A stretch of DNA of 64,000 nt from Talpa occidentalis (taxonomy: Eukaryota; Chordata; Mammalia; Eulipotyphla; Talpidae): NCBI RefSeq assembly GCF_014898055.3, contig NW_023603184.1, positions 113,636,615 to 113,700,614 of the forward strand, in the 5' to 3' direction. Under the pieces are notes generated by a model that was not told the origin of the DNA, ran no database searches, and saw only the letters and a program-made list of their open reading frames with translations. A program made the translations under genes and the position numbers. This document shows positions 34,011-45,941 of this stretch, one piece after another. Numbering within the stretch: the stretch's first letter is position 1; the number at the start of each line of letters is the position of its first letter.

Positions 34011-35119
34011 ATTAATGTTAAAGGAAAATATCAGTGAAAATATGTACCAGACTTATTTAAAAATTTTTGTTGTCTTTAACAAGTTAAGACATGATTACAA
34101 TGGTGATGGAAGTTAAAGCACAATTTGAATATTCCACCAGCTAATTGTAAAAGTCTTGATAAATTTATAAAACTGTTTAACTATCTCATACTTTCCCTTT
34201 TTCTGTCAGATAACTAGAACAGCCAGAAGTACAACTAGTGCTTTGGTACAGGGTATTTTATCTTTTATTAAAAATAATAGCACATACTGTAACTAAACTA
34301 CTATTTTCCCAGCATAGGGCCAAGACAATATTATTCATTTCTGTTTCCAAGTGGCTAATAAATCTAAAATGGAAGTAGAAGCCAAGCATAATTGTTTATT
34401 CTATATACTTTTGATTTCATAGTTTTCTTTGTTTTATACTTGGAGAAAATACTTTTTTTCAATTAAAAATGGTTGTTGCTATAGCACTTTAAGTAACTGA
34501 AATCATAAATAAGTTCAGATGAATTATTAAAAGAAAGGAGTTATTTTACTCTGTGACAATCTTGGAACACATTAGAAAGATTTTGAATAGAAGGATATAT
34601 CTATCTCTATATATTTATATCTACTAATTGACTTAAATGCAACATGAAAGGATAAGAATAAGTAACAAATAGAGGGCAAAAGAGATGTTTGAGAGAATTT
34701 ATGGAAAAACTGTAATCTAATTCTTAGTTCTTGTATATGTTTTCTTTTTCTGTGTCAGCTACAAATTTTTTTAATACTATATTTAAAATAAAAATCAGTG
34801 TTCTTTAAAATACAATTTTAAATTTATCATTTTTCTTATCTTTTCTCCATATGAAAATACTATTTTGTAAAATAATGTGATTAGGAATGAAAGGATATCA
34901 ATTTGATTTGATGGTAGTTTGTGTTTGCTTGTTGTGAACTGTATTTGTTTCTTGATGTTTTATATCAAATTTTCCCCAGCCAATTCGTTTTATAAAAGTA
35001 CTATCATAGTTAAAAAAAAATGTTTTTAAGTATCTCAAGGTTTTAAACTAATTAGTGGATGAAATTTTTCTTCCCTAGAATTTCTCATACCCTTGTATCT
35101 CACCTTCCACCTATATTTT
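34011..35119. other. Unassigned AT-rich interval
   Basis: No gene, RNA gene or named repeat is seen. Confidence 0.4.
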
Positions 35120-35260
35120 TAAACTGAAAATAATTATAAAAGTGTACAAGGTTAAGATTTACCACTATACAACATGTTGATCTGATGCATTTATCTTGCA
35201 ACATGACTACTTTGGTAACACATCTATCACATTACATAATTACCATTTCGTGTCATGGAA
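35120..35260 (-). mobile_element. Old L1M 3' UTR fragment
   Basis: ACAACATGTTGATCTGATGC, followed by ACACATCTATCACATTACATAATTACC, resembles the antisense L1M 3' end (usual form ACACATCCATCACCTCACATAGTTACC). Short and diverged. Confidence 0.5.
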
Positions 35261-38200
35261 ACCATCAAGATCTAGTTTATTGGCAACTTTGAAGTTTATA
35301 ATATAGTAGTGTTTACTGTAATCATTGTGGTGGGCATGAGCTTTCCAGGGCTTTCTTATCTACTAGTTTCAACTTTGTCCCCTTAAAAAAACTTGTTTCC
35401 AAGTCTGTAGATCTCTCCTCAGAATTTATAGCTTTTGATCCCTAGTGGATTTTGGAAAATGAGCATTTGAGAAAATGTCCTATATATTATTCAATAGTCA
35501 GAATATGAGTTGTGTGGCAAATTTGGGTCTAATTTCAAAATGACAACTGAGAGACTAATTCTTAATAGAGTTTCCATATGGCAGTGGGCAAAAAGAAAAT
35601 AATAGATGTCTTTTAGGAAGCAAAATAAAACAATGTTCTTCTCTAGTCAGTGGACAAGTGTCTTCTAGGTAATAATAGATATAGATTATTAAAATTCAAA
35701 AATGAAGCAATAATTTAAAAAATCAAATTACATTGTGCAGTATCTTTAGAACTATTGAACAGTTTGTTACTACCCTAGAAACATTTAATATTCTTTTTTA
35801 GGACTTAATTATTTCTCAGGTGAATCAATATTTAATAATTACAGGCAAACCATTCAACTCCTATAATTATCCTTAATTATTTGTCACTTTATTTTAGAGA
35901 CTTTCCATGGGGTAAAACCTGGATCTAGAATAAACCAAAGAAATTACAAATAACTTTTGTTTCTATTTTATTTTGCATTGTAATATTCTTTCTATGTGGG
36001 AGATATGATGGCAGACTAAATTTGTATTTCAGATAATGATTTTTTCAATTAGTCAGCTAATTGAAAAGGACTTTACTAAGGACTTTACTAAGTACAGAAT
36101 GAACCAAGAAATATGGAAGATAGCCATGAACTAAAGAATTCATGGGAATGATCAAAATCATGAGAATATTTTTATAATATTACTGTTTACTACGGTCTGT
36201 TTTAGGCAATTTGTACATTTTGAAATATCAATATCTTAGATAGATGATTGTAGAAAGTAAAATTCACAAGATACCAAACATCAGGGCTATTAGTGCTATT
36301 AGGGCCTAGAGTCTAGTTAAAATGAGAGAACTTTAGAGCATTGTTACAAAAAGATTCTCTCTTTTGTCTATTTTTGTAGCCATTTGAAAGGAAAGAAGAA
36401 AGAACTGAACAAACAAATCAATCTGTATTTGAAGAACAAAAAAATGAAATCAATGGCTGCTCTGAATGTAATACTGTCAAATGAAGCTTTTTCTACCTAT
36501 ACTCAAAGTAAACAGTTCTCTCCTATCTGGGAAGTTTATACACAACTCATTTTGGCACTTCCCACCATTGTAGTCAATAGATAGCTGAAGGAAGAAAACA
36601 CAGAAAACTTTTAAACAGTGCTTACATTCTAAACAAAAACTTTAACTTTTGAAATGTGCTCTTTACAATTTCCTTCATTTATAATTTTTTTTCTCTGAGA
36701 GATCTGGTGATGTAGTAGGGATATTTTTACACAAAGAAGTTCAGGAAATCCAGAGTATTAAGAGTATAATCTATCCAGGTCATGTTTATTTGCTTACTTC
36801 TTTTGACAAGCTCTCAAATGCACTCTTCTTACAGCACTAAATTTGTTATATTTGTTGTTGTAATAAGCTATTATTGAAATGCCTGGGACCATCCTAACTT
36901 TATTCATGAGCTGCTTTTCTGTTCCATAGAGTTAAGAGACCACATTTTATATATTTACTGCTATTAGTTAAAAAATATTTAGCTTTAAACTTCTAAGTCG
37001 ATAGTATGGCCTTAATGAGATGGATAGAATCATTTTGAAGATTTTCTTAATTTGGCTTACAGTCATTTGGAAATAATTCCAGGTTTCTTATCCAGTACTC
37101 AGTGGAATTTTTGTCAAGAGGTTACTGGGTTATTTCATGGGATCCAAGGAAATTGTAAACAATTATTCCTTAGGAAGAGCAAAAAACAGGACATGTTGTA
37201 ACTCCTAGCAACCATGATATACTCAAAGTTCCTTATAGAAGGAGGTTGGGGCATGGACCCAAAAAGAACACTGGAGATCCAAATGCTCTATTAGCACTTT
37301 TGGCCTGAGTCCATTCTACATACATGCCAATTGACTTCTTCAGGACTTGTCTTCCTGTAAACCATTCTTCCTTTCAGACCAAAACTATAAAATTGACACA
37401 CTAAAAATTATTGTGAAAGTAAGGGATGGTAAAATCAAAGAAAGAAAGGCAGAGGAACATTTCTCAGAGTGCAGATTGTCTAAGTTATACATCCAGGCTT
37501 CTTCTGGAAAAGGGTACAGGTAAGAGGCTCATCTTACTTATGAAAGTCTGTATCTTTACTCCAGGATCCCCAAAGTATCCTCGAACATGTTCTGTTCGAA
37601 AAGCAAATTAATGTTTCATTCCCAGGGAATAGAGTGGGGAAGATAAACTGGAGTACAACTCCTTAGAGTACAGCTTATTAATGTTTAAATTTTCATATTT
37701 TGGGAGGATGATAAAGAAAAGTTATCCTTGGATTTTTTTCCACTGGTTTTAAAAATACTCAGTTATGTTAAGCAACTTTTGTTTTTGTGATGAGCTTATA
37801 AATTTCCCAGAACTACAGATTTTTTTTCCCTTTAAATCTCTAGTGACACATGAAATGGTCTAGTGACAGATAAAATGGTCACTGGCACCCATGCATTTTA
37901 AAAATAGAAGCTATATTGCTACTTCTCTACTGCTTCTGATCATTTCATTTTTACCCTAAACCTCATTCTGCCTTGGTTTATTCTACATTTACCATCATCC
38001 TTCATCCTTTAATTTTTTTCCTCTTGATCTACTTTTCTGTCTTTGAACATGTCCCCCTTTCTTCCTTCCAACCTCCCTTCCTTTTTGTTACAATATGGAA
38101 TGCTTATTTTGCCTTAGGAAATTTAGAAAAATATCTCTTCCTACCTCCCTCCATCCCTGTGGGTGCTACTGTCCTGATGCTACTACACTGAAATCTCCTA

Positions 38201-38839
38201 ATTGGCGTTTCCCATGTTTTCCTGATCACTGCCTCTGCTTTACTGGCTCTTCATGATGCTGAAGTTGCCTCATAGTCTTCACAAAAATGGAAGATGCATT
38301 TCTAGTTACACTGATCTATCTGAAATATCTTAAAACAGTTCTATTTTTACTTTTAGTGTTCCAAAAAGTCCTGAGTACTATTTTTGCCTAACAGTGCAAA
38401 TGGAGACAAAATAAGACTTATTAATACCTTGGTTATCTCTTACTTTCTCATGGTTTATTCTCTGTCCAGCACTTACAGGTTTTACTTTAAATCATGGAAC
38501 ATTATATTGAGTGCTTACTATATATATCATTTTGTTTTGTTCTTTATGAAGAATGGAAATAATTCCTGCTTGAAAGATTTTTTTTATCCACTGGAATAAT
38601 ATTTTTTAGTCATTTGTTCAGCAAAAATTAATTGGAAATAATAATGTAAGGAACCTTAAAATTGTTAAGGTAATTCATATGAAATATGAAGATGAAATTA
38701 GGGCTTGTCTTTGAAAGAAGAAAAAAAATGACAATTTTAAATATAGTAGTTTTTGGGGAGAGAGGAGAGAAAGGACAGTCTATGTAATGCTCAGAGATTC
38801 CAGTAGAATTGATGTGGATAGTACTAGGATTAGCATGAG
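35261..38839. other. Unassigned AT-rich interval
   Basis: No gene. Small direct repeats include GGACTTTACTAA twice at about 36069-36093 and a near-repeat TCTAGTGACA...AATGGTC at about 37841-37880. Confidence 0.4.
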
Positions 38840-38990
38840 AAAGTAGAACCACCAGGGAAGGTTGCACTGAAATAAAACAGAAAGGTAAATTGGAAGAAGT
38901 TTGTGGAAGATGAAAATTGCATGCTGAGGAGTTTGGACTTTATTCTAGACCTGGAAAAATGGAAAGTTTTGCATCAAAGATACATGAAAA
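38840..38990 (+). repeat. Ancient repeat, possible copy C fragment
   Basis: GAGGAGTTTGGACTTTATTC followed by TAGACCTGGAAAAATGGAAAG matches a conserved phrase of the old repeat family seen at 23337 and 33350 (usual form GGAGTTTGGATTTTATTCTGAGGG). Confidence 0.4.
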
Positions 38991-39007
38991 ATTTTTTAAA
39001 AGAAAGT

Positions 39008-39066
39008 TTTAATTCATAAAGGCACAAACTTATTCTTCTTATAAGTTTGTGCCTTTATGAATTAAA
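39008..39066. repeat. Perfect 26-bp hairpin, 7-nt loop
   Basis: Left arm 39008-39033 and right arm 39041-39066 are exact reverse complements (core CATAAAGGCACAAACTTAT); the loop is TCTTCTT. No mismatches and no recognised transposon ends. It could be a template-switch palindrome, a tiny inverted-repeat element or a transcribed hairpin. No miRNA family is recognised. Confidence 0.95.
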
Positions 39067-41616
39067 TGTAAGTAAATATAAGGGGAATAAATTGAAATTC
39101 TAATAGTATTCTTATTATCTAAATATTAATACAAGTTCTGAAAACAACTTAATATGCTTGTCATGTAATAAGCAAGTCAACTATAGGCTTTACTATAGTT
39201 CTTGAATTGACTAAGGCCCAAATCTGAGCACAAAAGGCAGACCTCATTCTGAAAGAAATGTTAATAATGTTAGTGTAACCTTCTGCCTAGAACCACTGAC
39301 TAATGACTGAATCTCCCAATGATATTTTACCAAGTTATTTCACAGTCACAATAAAAAGAGGAGTGAAAGAAGTAGAAAGACTTTGGTATTGTGGGTTCAA
39401 CTTTATTTTAGTAGGAGTTTAATTCCTCTTCTTTAAGGGTCTAGGTGATATATATAGCATCAAGTTACATAAGGAAAATCCCAGAAAATAATAGAGAAAT
39501 CTGAGCAAAGAGACTGGCATCCAGTTCTCCATTTGGAAGCCTTATAATCTGCAAATATATAGATTCACTCTGATGTCACTCAAATACCAGTGTGTATAGT
39601 GGTAGAGGCCTTGGAAAATTATTATGGAATTCCAGGAATGAAGGAGTTTTTTCTTTTTCAGTTTCTGCTCTCCATATAGGAAAGAAAGGGGCTTGTCTTG
39701 TTAGTATGCAACTGAGGAGTACCAGGGACCCCAAACCCTTAAGGGGTACATGCCATAAGTCTAAGGTACCTTCAGATGGGGAACGACAAGAAAGGAGTTA
39801 AACCTATCCCAGAGATCTGGGACAGAAAGAGAGATTAAAAATATACCACAGAATCCAACATGAAATCAAGATAATGCCTGTCATGTCTCTGACAAAGACG
39901 AGAAGTAACCTCCCCATATGTCTGTTCCAACCACATTTTCCAAGTGTTTCTACATGTGTCCCCTTCCATATCCCTCTCTTTTATACATCTACTTTGTTCC
40001 TTCCTACTGTCCCTCTCCCCAAATTATGGAAATCTGGTTCATGGCATGCTGGGACTTGTAGTCCAAGGTGGCTGCATGTAAGTGGATGCAGGGGAAATGG
40101 TACCCATTCTAGTTTCCTTCCCTTTCATGGAGATGTATCTATAATAGTTTTATGGATTTTATAAAGTTGGATAGGGAGGTTTCTTGAACAGGATTTGGAG
40201 TAACCAAGGTTATCAGGACTTAAAGGAATGTAAAATAAAGAAAACACTTGGAAAAATGTAGGGAAACTTGCATTATGGAAGAGACACTCCAACTCCCAAT
40301 AGCTTCATGTGACAGATAAAGTTAAATAAGAATAGAAACCATAAAGCCACTTGATTACACATACAATTTAACAAAGGCAGTAGGAGTGTATAGAAGATAG
40401 ACACAAACAACCCCAGAAGGTGTCCTCAGCTTAAGGCTTTTTGGGCAGATTAGACTGAATCACCTCTCCCATTGCCTTTGACATAGCCTTGAGAAACTGA
40501 ATGGGACTAGATTTTAGCATCCAATTATGCCCTAAACTATGAGTCCTTGTGCCCTACACCAACTATATAAAAACTACCCCACTAGCAGAGGACATTAGTG
40601 TCAGAGCAGACTGAATCAGAATGATTTGAGCAACACCTTTTACTGGTACGTGGGCAGTAACATTAAGACATCTTTACACTCTCTTTCTTTTTGCCTCAGC
40701 AACAGGGAAACTAGTGACTGAAAAAAGAAAAAATATCTTTTGAGTTAGACCAACCCTCTGATTCTTAGCAAGCATTTCTCCTCTTTAACATGGGGTTTGG
40801 GGGTGGGAGGACACAAAGACTCAAGTTTGAAAATGAATTTTTTGAAAAGCGTATAACTGAGTTTTAAAAATAAAATAAGATATAATAGTCAAATGTAATA
40901 GGAAAGGAATGGAATTTAGCCAAAAATCCTTAAATTAAATTTAGCATATCTGGAAGGCAATTACTGGAAAAATTAAAATTATTTTATTCTTATAGCCCAA
41001 TGACTTGGAATTCTTCAGTAAATAGATTATATGTTAAATATGAACTTTTTAAGTGAGGAATGGAATAAGCCAAAATTTATAAATTTTCCAACTATTAAAC
41101 ATATCCTTTTTTTTTCTACTCTTACTTTTTTTTCCTAGATCAACAATTTTTTAGATATTGTGAGCCATAACTACACTTGGCATATTCTTGCCAAGATTTT
41201 GTTTTTTGGATATTTCCCAATAAGCACATTAAGAAATTTCCAGCATGTTTAAACTCTACTAGCTTCAGTCTCTGAAATCTGGTCATTTAAGCTCTGGATG
41301 GCACTATGTTCTAAAACAAAAAGAAAACATGGTCTCCTTTAAATATTCATAACAAATACTATTATTTCACATACATTTTGATGAGCTGAATTTCTCTAAT
41401 ACGTTTTCTAATATGATTTTTTTTTCACTGCTTGCTTTTGCTTTCAAATGGGAAAGGGAAAGGAAAATGAGACTATTTAAAGGAACTGAAAAAATGGATC
41501 TAAAATAATATGGTGAATTTATTTTGTGAAATGTGTCTTCGGGTTATTTATATTTCCAGTGAACTACATTTTGGATTTCAGAAATTCAAGAAAAAACTTG
41601 CATCAGATCTCTTTAT
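39067..41616. other. Unassigned interval with one factor-binding motif
   Basis: No gene recognised. Frames at 39592-39801 and 39874-40164 show no family similarity. The ZNF143-type motif lies at 40044-40062. Confidence 0.4.
40044..40062 (-). promoter_or_regulatory. ZNF143/Staf-type motif
   Basis: The minus strand reads ACTACAAGTCCCAGCATGC, one base away from the long ZNF143/THAP11 consensus ACTACAATTCCCAGCATGC. Such sites occur at promoters and also within some retroelements. No CpG island or gene start is visible nearby. Confidence 0.6.
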
Positions 41617-41628
41617 TTAAAGGATTAT

Positions 41629-41652
41629 ATATATATATATATATATATATAT
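41629..41652. repeat. (TA)n microsatellite
   Basis: About 24 bp of TA repeats at the shared SINE/L1 target. Confidence 0.95.
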
Positions 41653-41923
41653 TTTAAGATTTATTTATTTATTTATACAAGCATTGGGTACAGTCAGAAG
41701 CGCGGGAGGGTGAGAGAATTCACCAGAGCCAGAGCAGGGAGCAGAGCAGGCAGAAGGACCGAAGTACACTGCTGAGGGGAGCAGCGGGCGGCAGGAGAGG
41801 TCTGCGCGCCATGCGGGACCCTCCTCCGGTGGCCGGGGAGCAGCCGGGGATTGAACCAGCGCCGCAGAGGCTGCGGGCAGCTTCGCAACCCAGTGCTCAA
41901 CCGCTGCACCACTGGCGAGGCCC
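41651..41923 (-). mobile_element. tRNA-derived SINE, younger subfamily
   Basis: Antisense copy close to the family consensus (GGAGCAGCGGGCGGCAGGAG in the body). Its target, AAGGATTATATATATAT, recurs at about 41620 and 41926. It inserted in the left TSD of the neighbouring L1, so it is younger than that L1. Confidence 0.93.
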
Positions 41924-42603
41924 TGAAGGATTATATATATATTTTTTAATAATAAATTTTATTTTTATATTCCCCATACAATTGCACAATTGCAACCCCC
42001 TTATTTCGACCCCAATCCCTCCCCACCCTCACCTCCTGTCCTCTACCCCCCATAGAGTGTCTCTGGTTCCTAGTTTTTTGTTGATTTTGATATTCGCTTT
42101 CTTATAGTTATTCATTTTCCTGGTCCCTTATTTAAGTTTTCTAGATTCCTGCTATGAGTGAGACCATCCGGTATTTTTTCTTTTTCTTTCTGGCTTATTT
42201 TGCTGAGCATGATCCCTTCCAGCGCCATCCATGTTGCTGCAAATTGCATGTGTTTATCTTTTTTGAATGCTGAGTAATATTCCATGGTGTATATGTACCA
42301 CATCTTCTTGATCCAGTCATCTATTTTTGGGCATTTGGGTAGTTTCCAAAGCTTAGCTATTGTAAACAGTGCTGCTATAAACATAGGGGTGCAGGTGCTC
42401 TTTGGGATTGATGTTTCTGTGTCCTTTGGGTAAATACCTAGGAGTGGAATTGCTGGATCATATGGAAGTTCTATGTTTAGTAGGTCCAGAAATCTACACA
42501 CAGCTTTCCATAGTGGTTGGACCAGTTTGCACTCCCACCAACAGTGCAGAAGAGTTCCTTTTTCTCCACACCCTCGCCGACATTTGTTGTTGCTAGTTTT
42601 TTT

Positions 42604-42933
42604 ATTTTTTATTTATTTTTTATTTATTTTTTTTTATAGAGGCATGTTTTACTTATTTATTTATTTGTTTGTTTGTTTTGTTTATACATGCACTGGGTAC
42701 AGTCAGAAGCGCGGGAGGGTGAGAGAATTCACCAGAGGCAGAGCGGGGAGCAGAGCAGGCAGAAGGACCGAAGTACACTGCTGAGGGGAGCAGTGGGCGG
42801 CAGGAGAGGTCTGCGCGCCATGTGGGACCCTCCTCCGGTGGCCGGGGAACAGCCGGGGATCGAACTGGCGCCACAGAGGCTGTGGGCAGTTTCGCAACCC
42901 AGCGCTCAACTGCTGCGCCACCGGGGAGGCCCC
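42604..42933 (-). mobile_element. tRNA-derived SINE with extended 3' tail
   Basis: Antisense, younger form, in L1 ORF2. A 16-bp TSD, TGTTGCTAGTTTTTTT, lies at 42588-42603 and 42934-42949. Between the usual (ATTT)n/(GTTT)n tail and a further T-rich stretch it has TATAGAGGCATGTTTTACTT, i.e. extra sequence ending CATGCCTCTATAAAAA in sense. The SINE at 45096 shares this. Confidence 0.93.
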
Positions 42934-42938
42934 TGTTG

Positions 42939-45095
42939 CTAGTTTTTTTTAATATGTGCCATTCTCCCTGGTGTAAGATGGTATCTCATGTTAGTTTTGA
43001 TTTGCATTTCCCTGATTACAAGTGATGTTGAACATTTTTTCATATGTCTGTTGGCCATTTGCATTTCTTCTTCAGAGAAGTTTCTTTTTAGCTCTTCTGA
43101 CCATTTTTTGACTGGATTATTTTCTTTGTTGTTTCTGAGTCTCATCAGCTCTTTGCAGATTTTTGTGATCAGTCCTTTATCATTAGTGTTGGGTGCAAAA
43201 ATGTTCTCCCAGTTGGTGGGGTTTCTCTTTGTTTTGGTTATTGTCTCTTTTGCTGTGCAGAAGCTCTTTAATTTGATGTAGTCCCAGCTGTTTATCTTTG
43301 CCTTCACTATCACTGCTTTGGGTGATGTGTCTGTAAAGATGTCTTTGATATGCATATCACGTAGTGTTTTGCCTATATTTCCTTCTATGTATTTTATGGT
43401 TTCAGGTCTTATGTCTAGTTCTTTAATCCTTTTTGAGTTGATTTTTGTGTATGGTGTGAGGTAGTGGTCAAACTTCATTCTTTTGCATGTAGCGACCCAG
43501 TTTTCCCAGCACCATTTATTGAACAAACTTTCTTTGCTCCAATGCATAGTCTTTGCTCCTTTGTCAAAGATTAGTTGACCATAAATCTGTGGATTTATTT
43601 CTGGATTTTCTATTCGATTCCATTGGTCTGTATGTCTGTTCTTGTTCCAATACCATGCAGTTTTGATGATTATGGCTTTGTAGTATAGTTTGAAGTCTGG
43701 GCATGTGATGCCTCCATTCCCTTCTTTTTTTTTCAGGAGAGCTTTGGCTATTCGGGGTTTTTTGTGATTCCATATGAATTTCATCAATAATTGTTCTATT
43801 TCTTTGAAGAATGACATTGAAATTTTGATTGGAATAACATTGAATCTGTAGATTGCTTTTGGTAGGATGGCCATTTTAATAATGTTTATTTTTCCAATCC
43901 ATGAGTAGGGGGTGTCTTTCCATTTCTTTGTGTCTTCTTCTATTTCTTTTAACAGTGTTTTATAGTTTTCTTTGTATAGGTCCTTTACCTCTTTTATTAG
44001 ATTTATTCCCAAATATTTGATTTTTTTTGTTTCGATAATAAAAGGGATAGTTTTTTTTATTTCTTCTTCTTCAGATTTATTGTTTGTGTATAGGAAGGCT
44101 ACTGACTTTTGCGTGTTGATTTTGTATCCTGCCACTTTACTGAACTGATTGATGAGTTGAATTAGTTTTTCTGTGGAGTTTTTGGGGTTCTCTATGTATA
44201 TTATCATATCATCTGCAAATAGTGATAGTTTGACTTCTTCTTTTCCTATTTGGATTCCTTGTATGTCTTTCTCTTGTCTTATTGCTCTGGCTAGGACTTC
44301 CAGTATTATATTGAAAAGCAGTGGTGAGAGTGGACATCCTTGTCTTGTTCCCGATCTTAATGGAATTGCTTTCAGCTTTTCGCCATTGAGAATGATACTG
44401 GCTGTTGGCTTGTCATATATGGCCTTTATGATGTTGAGGTATGTTCCTGGTATCCCAAGAATTTCAAGGGCTTTTATCATGAATGGGTGTTGCACTTTGT
44501 CGAAAGCTTTCTCAGCATCTATTGATATAATCATATGGTTTTTGTATTTCTTTTTGTTGATGTGTTGGATAACGTTGATTGATTTTCGGATGTTGAACCA
44601 TCCTTGTGTCCCTGGAATGAATCCTACTTGGTCGTGGTGAATTATCTTATGGATACATTGTTGGATTCTGATAGCTAAAATTTTATTGAGGATTTTTGCA
44701 TCAGTGTTCATTAGGGAGATTGGCCTGTAGTTTTCCTTTTTTGTGTTGTCCTTATTCGGTTTTGGTATTAGTGTAATGTTGGCTTCATAGAACGTGTTTG
44801 GTATTGACCCTTCCTTCTCAATTTTTTGGAAGAGTTTGTGAAGGATAGGCACTAATTCATCTCTGAATGTTTGGTAGAATTCATTTGTAAATCCATCAGG
44901 TCCTGGGCTTTTGTTTTTGGGGAGGTTTTTGATTACCATTTCAATTTCGCTGCTTGTATTTGGTCTATTTATGTGTTCTATTTCTTCTTTATCTAGCTTT
45001 GGGTGATTGTAGAGTTTTAGGAATTTGTCCATCTCCTCTAGATTGTTGAACTTGTTTCCATATAACTGTTCATAGTAGTTACTGATTATTCTTTT
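42939..45095 (-). pseudogene. L1 ORF2 reverse transcriptase, long open segment
   Basis: From the ATG at 45032 this frame stays open for 697 codons to 42939. It holds the L1 reverse-transcriptase core: [18 protein letters not shown] around residues 35-52, SIDAEKAFD at 170-178, RQGCPLSP at 230-237 and the catalytic FADD at 272-275 (44208-44219). The C-terminal half follows up to the SINE at 42604-42933, which separates it from the zinc-knuckle and tail. Upstream coding (linker, end of the endonuclease) continues beyond the SINE at 45096-45413 but with a frame change near 45660. The endonuclease is largely missing because of 5' truncation. Not functional; a host gene is excluded. Confidence 0.93.
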
Positions 45096-45413
45096 TTTTT
45101 TTTTTTTTTTTATAGAGGCATGCTTTATTTATTTAATTTATTTATTTATTTTGTTTGTTTGTTTATACATGCACTGGGTACAGTCAGAAGCGCGGGAGGG
45201 TGAGAGAATTCACCAGATCCAGAGCAGGGAGCAGAGCAGGCAGAAGGACCGAAGTACACTGCTGAGGGGAGCAGCGGGCGGCAGGAGAGGTCTGCGCGCC
45301 ATGTGGAACCCTCCTCCGGTGGCCTGGGAGCAGCCGGGGATCGAACCGGCGCCGCGGAGGCTGCGGGCAGCTTCGCAACCCAGCGCTCAACCGCTGCGCC
45401 ACCGGGGAGGCCC
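45096..45413 (-). mobile_element. tRNA-derived SINE with extended 3' tail
   Basis: Antisense, younger form. A 17-bp TSD, TTACTGATTATTCTTTT, is at 45079-45095 and 45416-45432. It has a 20-T run, then TATAGAGGCATGCTTTATTT, the same extra tail as the SINE at 42604. The head is close to consensus (CTCAACCGCTGCGCCACCGG on the plus strand). Confidence 0.93.
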
Positions 45414-45941
45414 AATTACTGATTATTCTTTTGATTTCTGCTGTGTCTGTTGTGATTTCTCCTCTTTCATTAATGATCCTGTTTATTTGTGCTTTCTCCC
45501 TTTTTTCCTTTGTGAGTCTGGCTAGGGGTTTGTCTATTTTATTGATTTTTTCAAAGAACCAGCTCTTGGTTTCATTGATCTTTTGGATTGTTTTTTTAGT
45601 TTCAATTTCATTTATTTCTGCTTTGGTTTTTATTATTTCTTTTCTTCTACTGGTTTTGGGTTTTTTTTGTTGTTCATTTCTAGATCTTTGAGCTTCGAGA
45701 TTAGGTTGTTTCTTTGAGTTTTTTCTTGTTTCTTGATGTGAGCTTCTATTGCTATATATTTTCCTCTTATTACTGCTTTTGCTGCATCCCATACATTTAG
45801 GATATTGGTGTCCTCCTTGTCATTCAATTCAAAGAATTTTTTAATTTCTTCTTTGATCTCCTCATTAGTCCAGTGGTCTTCCAGTAGTGTGGTTTTTAAT
45901 CTCCATGAGGTAGGAGAGTTCCTTGCCTTAAAGGATTATAT

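Larger units (their letters stand above)
41942..45927 (-). mobile_element. Young L1 LINE, 5'-truncated, antisense
   Basis: About 4 kb including two SINE insertions. The element runs from the reversed poly(A) at 41942 to mid-ORF2 at 45927, where it is 5'-truncated. The TSD, TTAAAGGATTATAT, is at 41617-41630 and 45928-45941. The left TSD was later split off by another SINE. Without the SINEs the L1 is about 3.3 kb. It is very similar to 24331-30659 but with far fewer indels. Confidence 0.94.

Noticed and set aside
45184..45792. 202-codon frame as a fusion of L1 ORF2 and a new domain
   Set aside because: The second half is only the SINE inserted at 45096-45413 read in antisense to its own head; it is an accidental read-through.
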